Assembly (NCBI GenBank): GCA_028697615.1
Contig: JAQVET010000017.1
Span: 1-12,207 of the forward strand
Source of the DNA: Minisyncoccota bacterium
GTDB lineage: Bacteria > Patescibacteriota > Minisyncoccia > Minisyncoccales > GCA-002788555
Reading direction: 5' to 3'
DNA: 12,207 nt
Of this stretch, positions 6,999 through 12,207 are shown in pieces. The notes beneath the pieces were generated by a model, which saw only the letters and a list, made by a program, of their open reading frames with translations, was not told the origin of the DNA and did no database searches. Made by a program: the position numbers and the translations under genes. Each line of letters starts with the position of its first letter. The stretch's first letter is position 1.

Positions 6999-7388
6999 AT
7001 GACAGAAGAAAAGAAAAAAAGTTCTGGTAAAAAAGTAGCGGCAGGTGTAGCGGCTGGAGTAGTCGCTGGAATTGTAGCAGGAATTTTACTTGCTCCCAAA
7101 AAGGGGAAAGAAACAAGGGAAGATTTAAAGAAAGCAGTTGAAAAAAATAAGTTTACAAAAGAAGTTATAGAAAGATTAAAGAAAATAGAAGACATTACTA
7201 AAGAAAAATATGAAAAAGTTGTAGATGAAGTTTCTGATTTTTACAGAAGATTAAAAAGAATTAAAAATGAAGATATAAAGGAAATTGCTGACGATTTAAA
7301 AGGTAGATGGCCAGAAATTTCTAAAAAATTAAAAGGAAGTGATAAAAAAGCAAAATCAGTAAAGACCAATAAAGTAAAATCAAAATAG
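6999..7388 (+). CDS. YtxH-family protein (gas vesicle/stress-associated type)
   Basis: This is a 129-residue protein. A Gly/Ala/Val-rich membrane segment with small-residue repeats (AAGVAAGVVAGIVAGILL, about 14-31) is followed at once by the family hallmark LAPKKGKETREDLKK (31-45). A long charged helical region and a Lys-rich tail (113-129) come next. YtxH proteins are small, membrane-associated, often stress-induced and of unknown biochemical role. The protein lies 28 bases after the one-TM coiled-coil gene, shares its promoter and is closed by a strong terminator at 7431-7463, so the two form one defined transcription unit. Confidence 0.8.
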   Translation: MTEEKKKSSGKKVAAGVAAGVVAGIVAGILLAPKKGKETREDLKKAVEKNKFTKEVIERLKKIEDITKEKYEKVVDEVSDFYRRLKRIKNEDIKEIADDLKGRWPEISKKLKGSDKKAKSVKTNKVKSK

Positions 7389-7430
7389 CAATAAATAAAC
7401 TTTTAAACGATTTAATATTTTATATTATAT

Positions 7431-7463
7431 AAAAATTGGGAAGATGATTCTTCTCAATTTTTT
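7431..7463 (+). terminator. strong intrinsic terminator after the YtxH gene
   Basis: A 14-bp stem (7431-7444 with 7449-7462, one G-T wobble) closes a TGAT tetraloop and ends in a run of six T (7458-7463). It lies 42 bases after the YtxH stop codon. The A tract on the left arm would also give some termination on the minus strand, but no minus-strand gene is nearby. Confidence 0.85.
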
Positions 7464-7640
7464 AATTAAAATAAATTATAAATTATGTATAAATTTTTTC
7501 TTTTTTCTATGGCAAAATGTTTGTAGAGCATATTGATATTTATATAGTTAATAATTAACAAGGTTTTACTAACTATTTTACTAAATATTTAGTTGCTTTT
7601 TTATTATCTTAATCTTGCACTTTGGAGTAAAATATGGGTC

Positions 7641-7668
7641 TTGACAAAAATAAAAAATTGATTATAAT
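7641..7668 (+). promoter_or_regulatory. consensus sigma-70-type promoter upstream of the MFS gene
   Basis: Both hexamers are perfect: TTGACA (7641-7646) and TATAAT (7663-7668), 16 bases apart. It is the best promoter in the window. Predicted transcription starts near 7675 and runs at once into the hairpin at 7680-7714, leaving about 100 bases of leader before the ATG at 7780. Confidence 0.8.
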
Positions 7669-7681
7669 AAGAACATTATAA
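7662..7681. repeat. inverted repeat across the -10 element, operator candidate
   Basis: TTATAAT (7662-7668) and ATTATAA (7675-7681) are exact inverted 7-base arms around AAGAAC. The left arm contains the -10 and the right arm begins at the expected transcription start, the classic place for a repressor operator. Both arms are pure A/T, so chance is a serious alternative in this DNA. Confidence 0.3.
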
Positions 7682-7714
7682 AAATCATACTTTTCCTACT
7701 TGTATGATTTTTTT
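7680..7714 (+). terminator. promoter-proximal terminator-like hairpin, candidate attenuator
   Basis: An exact 11-bp stem (AAAAATCATAC at 7680-7690, GTATGATTTTT at 7702-7712) encloses an 11-base loop (TTTTCCTACTT) and ends in a run of seven T (7708-7714). It begins about 5 bases after the predicted start of transcription from the consensus promoter. Most transcripts would stop after about 40 bases unless the hairpin is prevented. No upstream gene needs this terminator, because the YtxH unit is already closed at 7463. The same palindrome could instead be a protein-binding site downstream of the start (half-sites AATCATAC/GTATGATT). Confidence 0.6.
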
Positions 7715-7779
7715 ATTAAAAAAGGTTTATAATAAATTATTAAATATTATTAAATTATTAATTAAAGATTAAAAAGATT

Positions 7780-9450
7780 ATGGATACAACTACAAAAAAA
7801 ATTAATAAACCATTAATTCTTGGAGGAGTAATACTTGTAATGCTACTCTCTGCGCTTGATCAGACAATTGTTGCCACTGCTATGCCAAAGATTGTTTCTG
7901 AGTTTAATGGGCTGTCACACTTGTCTTGGGTATTTACCGCATATATGCTTGCTTCAACGATAACTGTTCCCATTTACGGTAAGCTTTCTGATATTTTTGG
8001 AAGACGTGGCCTTTACTTTCTTGGCATTTTTATCTTCTTACTTGGATCAGGACTTTGTGGTTTTGCCAGTAGTATGCTTTGGCTTATTGTTTGTCGTGCA
8101 ATTCAGGGTATTGGTGGAGGTGCAATGATGGTAAATTCAATTGCTATTATTGCTGATGTTTTTCCGCCGGCTGAACGTGCTAAGTGGCAAGGATTAATGG
8201 GCGGTGTTTTTGGACTTGCTTCTATCGGTGGACCTCTCCTTGGAGGTTGGATTACAGATACCTTTTCTTGGCGTTGGATTTTTTATATTAACCTGCCACT
8301 TGGCATTATTGCTATCGCAGTTTTAGCAGCAGCACTGCCAAAAATTAAACCTGATAGATCAAAACGTTCTATTGATTATCTTGGTGCGGCACTTCTTACA
8401 ATAACATTAATTCCTCTTTTATTAGCACTTGTTTGGGGTGGAAGCCAATATCCATGGAAATCTTGGCAAATTATTTCTCTTTTTACTGTTGCCGCAGTTG
8501 GGTGTTTTGGTTTTGTAATGAGAGAGAGGGTAGCCAAAGAACCGATTATTTCACTTTCTCTTTTTAAAAATAAGGTTTTTTTAACATCAGTGATTATTAC
8601 CTTTATTACAACGATGGGAATGTTTGGCGCTATCTTATATATTCCTACATTTGCTCAAGGTGTAATTGGTGTTACTGCAACATATTCTGGTCTTATTCTT
8701 ACACCCATGATGATTGCTGTAATTGTCACCTCGGCAATTTCTGGACAAATTATTGCCCGCACTGGTAAGTATAAAACATTGGGTATTATTGGTATGATTA
8801 TTGCTATTGTTGGTATGTGGTGGTTTTCTACAATTGGGGTCGATACTACTGAGTCTATGCTGGGTATGCGTATGGTAGTGCTTGGAATTGGACTGGGAAT
8901 TACAATGCCAATATTTACTATTGCTGTTCAAAGCGCTTTTAGTAAAAAAAGAATGGGTGAGGTAACTGCTGGAACACAATTATTTCGTTCAATTGGTGGA
9001 ACAGTTGGGACAGCGATTTTTGGTGGTGTAATGAATAGTCAATTAGCCAGCCGTCTTGCTAATATCAATTCCGATCCATTTGTTAAAACGATGCAAAGCA
9101 CAATGCCTAATTCTCCGATAACAAATATTAATCCTAATACTGTTCAAACATTACTTACCCCAGAAGCACAATCTCAAATTACTGCTGTCTTCTCAAAGGT
9201 ACCATCATATCTTCAGGGCCAACTTAGTAATAGTTTTAATCACTTTTTGGGAGTAATAAAACTTGCTTTTGCGCAGTCAGTTAGTCATATCTTTATTATT
9301 GCTACAATTTTAATGGCTGCGGCGCTTTTAATTATGTTTTTTATGCCACAGATTGCAATTCGTAAAGGTGATCATCCTGAATTTGAGGAGATTGGTATAG
9401 AATTGGAAGAAGAACTCGGACAATTTGATCCAGAACGTGAACCAAGATAA
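7780..9450 (+). CDS. DHA2-family (EmrB/QacA-type, 14-TM) MFS drug:H+ antiporter
   Basis: This is a 556-residue major facilitator transporter that would export toxic or lipophilic compounds in exchange for protons. Motif D1 is clear in TM1 (LDQTIVATAMP, 26-36; Asp27 is the conserved acidic residue). Motif A, GKLSDIFGRR (67-76), lies between TM2 and TM3. The antiporter motif C region reads GLASIGGPLLGGWI (145-158), followed by the family's SWRWIFYINLP. The length and roughly 14 hydrophobic segments fit DHA2 rather than the 12-TM DHA1. A loop of about 90 residues near 415-500 sits before the last TM, and an acidic tail ends the protein. Its codon use differs from neighbours: by my count 10 of 17 Arg codons are CGT and Leu is mostly CTT, whereas nearby genes favour AGA and TTA. 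This suggests later acquisition. It has its own promoter and hairpin leader. Confidence 0.92.
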   Translation: MDTTTKKINKPLILGGVILVMLLSALDQTIVATAMPKIVSEFNGLSHLSWVFTAYMLASTITVPIYGKLSDIFGRRGLYFLGIFIFLLGSGLCGFASSMLWLIVCRAIQGIGGGAMMVNSIAIIADVFPPAERAKWQGLMGGVFGLASIGGPLLGGWITDTFSWRWIFYINLPLGIIAIAVLAAALPKIKPDRSKRSIDYLGAALLTITLIPLLLALVWGGSQYPWKSWQIISLFTVAAVGCFGFVMRERVAKEPIISLSLFKNKVFLTSVIITFITTMGMFGAILYIPTFAQGVIGVTATYSGLILTPMMIAVIVTSAISGQIIARTGKYKTLGIIGMIIAIVGMWWFSTIGVDTTESMLGMRMVVLGIGLGITMPIFTIAVQSAFSKKRMGEVTAGTQLFRSIGGTVGTAIFGGVMNSQLASRLANINSDPFVKTMQSTMPNSPITNINPNTVQTLLTPEAQSQITAVFSKVPSYLQGQLSNSFNHFLGVIKLAFAQSVSHIFIIATILMAAALLIMFFMPQIAIRKGDHPEFEEIGIELEEELGQFDPEREPR

Positions 9451-9477
9451 CAAGATATCGTCTTTATAAAATTAAAT

Positions 9478-9506
9478 TTGACAAAGAAAGACTAAATATA
9501 TAAAAT
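9478..9506 (+). promoter_or_regulatory. promoter of the AbrB-DrrAB cassette, near-leaderless
   Basis: TTGACA (9478-9483) and TAAAAT (9501-9506) are 17 bases apart. The ATG follows only 8 bases after the -10, so the predicted start of transcription (about 9512-9514) falls at or within a few bases of the start codon at 9515. GTCTTT (9460-9465) and AAAGAC (9487-9492) flank the -35 as a 6-base inverted repeat and may be an operator. Confidence 0.7.
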
Positions 9507-9514
9507 TATATATT

Positions 9515-9787
9515 ATGATAAAAAAACACAAAAAAAATAAAAATGACGATGGTGAACAATTTTACGGAACAACCACTTTAGGTGAAAAGGGTCAGATAGT
9601 GATTCCAAGTGAAGCGCGAGAGGCAATGAATCTTAAAAAGGGAGATAAACTTTTGGTTTTTGGAATGGGTGGTGATATGATTACATTTACGAAATTATCA
9701 AAAATAGAAAAGTTCGCCTCTCATCTTGCAGGTCGTTTAGATGCAATACGTGCAATTCTTGAAGAATCAGAATCTCATAAAAAATGA
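9515..9787 (+). CDS. AbrB/SpoVT-type swapped-hairpin regulator
   Basis: This is a 90-residue regulator. A Lys-rich, probably flexible start (1-16) precedes the swapped-hairpin DNA-binding domain (18-62), with TTTLGEKGQIVIPSEAREAM and the following KKGDKLLV strand. A C-terminal helix (63-84, KIEKFASHLAGRLDAIRAIL) resembles in position and length the extension of the 2471 regulator. The stop overlaps the next start as ATGA (9784-9787), so the regulator and the ABC ATPase are probably translationally coupled. With a promoter directly in front, an autoregulated switch for the DrrAB-type exporter is the natural reading. It shares CGT arginine codons with the MFS gene upstream. Confidence 0.87.
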   Translation: MIKKHKKNKNDDGEQFYGTTTLGEKGQIVIPSEAREAMNLKKGDKLLVFGMGGDMITFTKLSKIEKFASHLAGRLDAIRAILEESESHKK

Positions 9788-10776
9788 ACATTATTGAAGT
9801 AAAAAATTTAACTAAAGAGTTTGATGGTTTTAAGGCAGTTGACAATATCTCTTTTGATGTAGAAGAAGGAGAAATTTTTGGTTTACTTGGACCCAATGGA
9901 GCAGGAAAAACTACGACAATTAAAATGTTAACTACATTATTAACACCGACCAGTGGCGAAGGTAGGGTTTGTGGATTTGATATTTTAAAAGAGAGGGATA
10001 AAGTGAGAAATTCTATTGGGATTGTTTTTCAAGAACCAGCACTAGACAATCGTTTAACTGGAAGAGAAAATTTAGATTTTCATGCTCGGCTTTATGAATT
10101 AGATAAAAAAACTCGCCAAAAAAGAATTGAAGAAGTTTTAGAAATGGTTGAATTAAAAGATAAGGCAGATATAATAGTTAGAGATTATTCTGGAGGGATG
10201 CAAAGAAGATTAGAAATTGCTAGAGGACTAATGCATTATCCTAAGGTTTTATTTTTAGATGAGCCAACTTTGGGACTCGACGCTCAAACTCGGCGTCATA
10301 TTTGGGATTATATTTTAAAATTAAATCAAAGAGAGAAAATAACTATTATTTTAACTACTCATTATATGGAAGAAGCTGATTATTTATGTCGGAGAATGGC
10401 GATTATTGATTTTGGACGAATCGTTGCTCTGGATACGCCAGAAAATTTAAAAAATATTTTAGGGGGAGATGTAATCTCAGTTGAAGTAGAGCCAGCAGAA
10501 AAAGCCTTTTCTGCTTTTCAGAAAATTCCTTGGGCAAAAAAAGTAACTCAACACAACGGTGTTATTGATTTAAATTGTGAGCAAGGAGAGAAGAAAATTC
10601 CTCTTTTAATGAAGATAGATCAAAAAGAATTAGGTTTTGAAATAAAATCAATAAGTTTAAGAAAACCTACACTGGAAGATGTTTTTTTACATTTTACTGG
10701 TAAAACTATTAGAGAGGCGGAAGCGAGTAATAATGAAAAAAACAAAAAGAGAATGAGGAGACGAGTAAGAAAATAA
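9784..10776 (+). CDS. DrrA/CcmA-type ABC transporter ATP-binding protein
   Basis: This is a 330-residue ATPase of an ABC-2 exporter. Walker A (GPNGAGKT) is at 36-43, the Q-loop Gln at 83, the signature YSGGMQRR at 135-142, Walker B (VLFLDEP) at 155-161, the D-loop GLD at 164-166 and the switch His at 193. FQEPALDNRLTGREN and THYMEEADYLC are typical of the daunorubicin-resistance (DrrA) group. A C-terminal DUF4162-type domain follows (about 225-305), ending in KPTLEDVFLHFTGKTIRE, then a strongly basic tail (319-330). The start overlaps the regulator's stop by 4 bases and the permease follows after 7 bases, giving a compact three-gene cassette. Confidence 0.93.
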   Translation: MNIIEVKNLTKEFDGFKAVDNISFDVEEGEIFGLLGPNGAGKTTTIKMLTTLLTPTSGEGRVCGFDILKERDKVRNSIGIVFQEPALDNRLTGRENLDFHARLYELDKKTRQKRIEEVLEMVELKDKADIIVRDYSGGMQRRLEIARGLMHYPKVLFLDEPTLGLDAQTRRHIWDYILKLNQREKITIILTTHYMEEADYLCRRMAIIDFGRIVALDTPENLKNILGGDVISVEVEPAEKAFSAFQKIPWAKKVTQHNGVIDLNCEQGEKKIPLLMKIDQKELGFEIKSISLRKPTLEDVFLHFTGKTIREAEASNNEKNKKRMRRRVRK

Positions 10777-10783
10777 TAAAAAT

Positions 10784-11554
10784 ATGAATTCAAACAATTT
10801 GCAAACAATTTATGTAATGTGGTTAAGAGAGATGAAGAGATTTTTTAGAGCAAAAAGTCGGGTAATTGGTACTTTGGCGATGCCCTTTTTCTTTCTTTTC
10901 ACTATGGGCTTTGGATTTAATTCTGGATTTTCTTTGCCTGGCATTTCTTCAAATATTAATTATATTGATTATTTAGTTCCTGGTATCATTGGAATGACGA
11001 TGCTTTTTACTTCGATGTCGGCTGGTATTTCAGTTTTATGGGATAAAGAATTTGGTTTTTTGAAAGAAATAATGGTGGCGCCTGTAAGCCGCGTTGCTAT
11101 TGTTTTAGGAAGAATTGCCGGTGGGGTTACTACTGCATTAATTCAAGGTATTTTGATACTAATTCTTTCTTTGTTTATGGGTTTTAAAATAACTAATCCT
11201 TTAAGTATTTTACTTGGCGTAGTTTTTATGATTCTTATTGGAATTGGTTTTATTGGTTTTGGAGTGGCTATTGCTTCAATAATGGAAGATACCCAAGGAT
11301 TTTCTTTAATTATGCAATTTATTATTTTTCCTATATTTCTTTTGTCTGGCACGTTCTTTCCGATAACAAACTTTCCAAACTGGTTAAGACCATTTTCCTA
11401 TATTGATCCATTAACATATGGAATAGATGGACTCAGAGGCAGTTTAATTGGTTTTTCTCAGTTTTCTTTAGTTTTAGATTTAACCGTTCTTGTTATTTTT
11501 AGTTTGGCGATGGTAGTTTTGGGTGCTTGGTTTTTTAATAAAACAGAGGTTTAG
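10784..11554 (+). CDS. DrrB-type ABC-2 exporter permease
   Basis: This is a 256-residue permease with six membrane segments at about 28-47, 62-82, 104-133, 141-167, 173-196 and 228-250. The cytoplasmic start carries the amphipathic WLREMKRFFRAKSR stretch seen before TM1 in ABC-2 permeases. The region after TM2 (KEIMVAPVSR, 94-103) and the ending FPNWLRPFSYIDPLTYGIDGLR (197-218) are hallmarks of the ABC-2/DrrB family. Together with the preceding ATPase it makes a complete exporter. Relatives carry drugs, polysaccharides or lipids, so the substrate is open. No terminator is apparent between it and dtd, 45 bases downstream. Confidence 0.9.
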   Translation: MNSNNLQTIYVMWLREMKRFFRAKSRVIGTLAMPFFFLFTMGFGFNSGFSLPGISSNINYIDYLVPGIIGMTMLFTSMSAGISVLWDKEFGFLKEIMVAPVSRVAIVLGRIAGGVTTALIQGILILILSLFMGFKITNPLSILLGVVFMILIGIGFIGFGVAIASIMEDTQGFSLIMQFIIFPIFLLSGTFFPITNFPNWLRPFSYIDPLTYGIDGLRGSLIGFSQFSLVLDLTVLVIFSLAMVVLGAWFFNKTEV

Positions 11555-11599
11555 ATGATATAGAAAAATTATTTTTAAAAAGATAAGTTAATATTTTTT

Positions 11600-12034
11600 A
11601 TGAGACTTGTAATTCAAAGAGCAAAATCAGGGAAAGTTATTGTCGATGATAATGTTATTGGCAAGATAAATTATGGATTTGTTGTTTTTGTAGGAATAAA
11701 AAAGGGAGATACACCAAAAAATGTTAAATTACTTGCTGAAAAACTTTTAAATTTAAGAGTAATGCCTGACGAAAAGAATAAAATGAATTTTTCTATTAAA
11801 GATATAAATGGAGAAATATTAGTAGTTTCTCAATTTACTTTATATGCTGATACAAAAGGAAGAAGACCGGGATTTTCTCAAGCAGCAGAGCCAAAATTTG
11901 CAAAGAAACTTTTTGATTTTTTTATTAAAGAACTTAAAAAGAGTGATTTAAAAATTGAAACTGGCAAGTTTGGAGCAGAAATGCTTGTTGAAATTCAAAA
12001 TGATGGTCCTGTAACAATAATTTTAGAAAACTAA
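11600..12034 (+). CDS. dtd: D-aminoacyl-tRNA deacylase
   Basis: This is a 144-residue cytoplasmic enzyme that hydrolyses D-amino acids (and Gly on tRNA-Ala) from mischarged tRNAs, a translation quality-control step. The length matches E. coli Dtd (145 residues). Both active-site motifs are present: SQFTLYAD (77-84), whose Ser-Gln and backbone line the pocket, and NDGPVT (134-139) with the cis Gly-Pro pair that gives chiral selectivity. The run GRRPGFSQAAEP (87-98) and GKFGAEM (122-128) also match the family. The N terminus VIQRAKSGKV differs from the usual QRV.xASV at a few positions. It has no obvious promoter of its own and may be read from the exporter cassette. There is no functional link to efflux beyond position. 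Confidence 0.95.
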   Translation: MRLVIQRAKSGKVIVDDNVIGKINYGFVVFVGIKKGDTPKNVKLLAEKLLNLRVMPDEKNKMNFSIKDINGEILVVSQFTLYADTKGRRPGFSQAAEPKFAKKLFDFFIKELKKSDLKIETGKFGAEMLVEIQNDGPVTIILEN

Positions 12035-12045
12035 GAATTTTTATC

Positions 12046-12073
12046 TTGACTTTTTATTTTTTTACAATATTAT
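12046..12073 (+). promoter_or_regulatory. promoter after dtd
   Basis: TTGACT (12046-12051) and TATTAT (12068-12073) are 16 bases apart, starting 11 bases after the dtd stop. Transcription would begin near 12080 and enter the gene cut by the window edge. No terminator hairpin was found between dtd and this promoter. Confidence 0.55.
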
Positions 12074-12126
12074 CTATATAGAAATAATAAATAGTCAAAA
12101 CTATTAGTAATTATTAAAAAAAACAA

Positions 12127-12207
12127 ATTATAAAAATTCAAAATATACTATTAATTTTAGTTGTAATTTTGATTATTGGATGCGATGGTTATTTATTTAC
12201 AGTTCTA
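12127..12207 (+). CDS. possible 5' end of a lipoprotein gene, start codon uncertain
   Basis: The frame opens after a TAA at 12115-12117 and reads a few polar residues with one Lys (IKIQN), a hydrophobic core (ILLILVVILIIG) and then Cys-Asp. This is the layout of a lipoprotein signal peptide with an L-I-I-G-C lipobox (Cys codon 12181-12183). No ATG, GTG or TTG precedes the hydrophobic stretch, so a rare ATT (12127) or ATA (12130) start would be needed. Competing frames from ATG 12180 and ATG 12185 are also open to the edge. The call is therefore tentative. Confidence 0.3.
   Translation, partial: MIKIQNILLILVVILIIGCDGYLFTVL

Larger units (their letters stand above)
7389..7779 (+). other. 391-base intergenic region with terminator, promoter and leader hairpin
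   Basis: No protein-coding gene is supported here. It holds a terminator (7431-7463), a stretch without clear signals (7464-7640) and the promoter plus hairpin leader of the MFS gene (7641-7714). The last 65 bases before the ATG are extremely AT-rich, with a second TATAAT at 7728-7733 that lacks a good -35. In the middle stretch TTTTACTAA is repeated at 7564-7572 and 7576-7584, a 12-base period. A 13-codon frame at 7485-7526 has no supporting signal. Confidence 0.7.

Noticed and set aside
7561..7606. Weak hairpin and T-rich stretch in the middle of the MFS upstream region
   Set aside because: AACTA/TAGTT arms are only 5 bp with a long loop, in DNA where such matches are common. The repeated TTTTACTAA is noted, but no function can be supported.
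8635..8979. 114-codon open frame on the minus strand inside the MFS gene
   Set aside because: The translation is dominated by Ser, Asn, His and Thr in low-complexity order, and it lies wholly opposite a well-supported transporter. It is a by-product of the MFS codon pattern.
1..12207. CRISPR array, tRNA/rRNA genes, transposases or recoded TGA
   Set aside because: No regularly spaced repeats, cloverleaf-like or rRNA-like stretches, or transposase motifs were seen. The one TGA used as a stop and the TGG tryptophan codons fit the standard code.

Overview
The window is AT-rich (about 30% G+C by eye). All 15 confident genes lie on the + strand, use the standard stop codons (only one TGA), and are packed into short operons with gaps often under 10 bases. 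No start codon has a convincing AGGAGG-type ribosome binding site, and at least one strong promoter sits so close to its ATG that the transcript would be nearly leaderless. Together with several short, uncharacterised envelope proteins and a MacA/MacB-like exporter with no TolC gene beside it, this suggests a small-genome, single-membrane bacterium of the Candidate Phyla Radiation (Patescibacteria). A low-GC Firmicutes-like host is the main alternative. This assignment is inference; no rRNA or ribosomal marker is present.

Layout. Positions 1-217 hold the end of an unseen upstream unit and a clear intrinsic terminator (95-120). Positions 218-2393 encode an HdeD/DUF308-type membrane protein, then a tight three-gene group with 4-base gaps: a membrane-anchored thioredoxin-fold protein with CPHC, a polytopic membrane protein with CPLC and CFCH cysteine motifs, and a soluble helical protein of unknown function. 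Positions 2403-6572 form a promoter-led cassette: AbrB-like regulator, MacA-like adaptor, MacB-like ATPase and MacB/FtsX-type permease. Positions 6637-7463 hold a second unit with its own promoter and terminator: a one-TM coiled-coil protein (DUF948/YtxG-like) and a YtxH-family protein. Positions 7389-7779 are non-coding apart from that terminator, a consensus promoter and an unusual promoter-proximal terminator-like hairpin. This leads into a 14-TM DHA2 drug:H+ antiporter (7780-9450). Positions 9478-11554 form a second AbrB-led exporter cassette, with a DrrA-type ATPase and a DrrB-type ABC-2 permease. D-aminoacyl-tRNA deacylase (dtd) follows at 11600-12034. Beyond it are another promoter and the start of a possible lipoprotein frame cut by the window edge.

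How it fits together. About 9 kb carries three mechanistically different exporters (MacAB-type ABC, DHA2 MFS, DrrAB-type ABC). Both ABC systems are led by a small AbrB/SpoVT-type DNA-binding protein with its own TTGACA promoter, suggesting autoregulated efflux cassettes. The cysteine-motif genes look like an extracytoplasmic thiol-redox module and are the least described part of the window. The leader hairpin before the MFS gene is the best candidate for an undescribed regulatory device.
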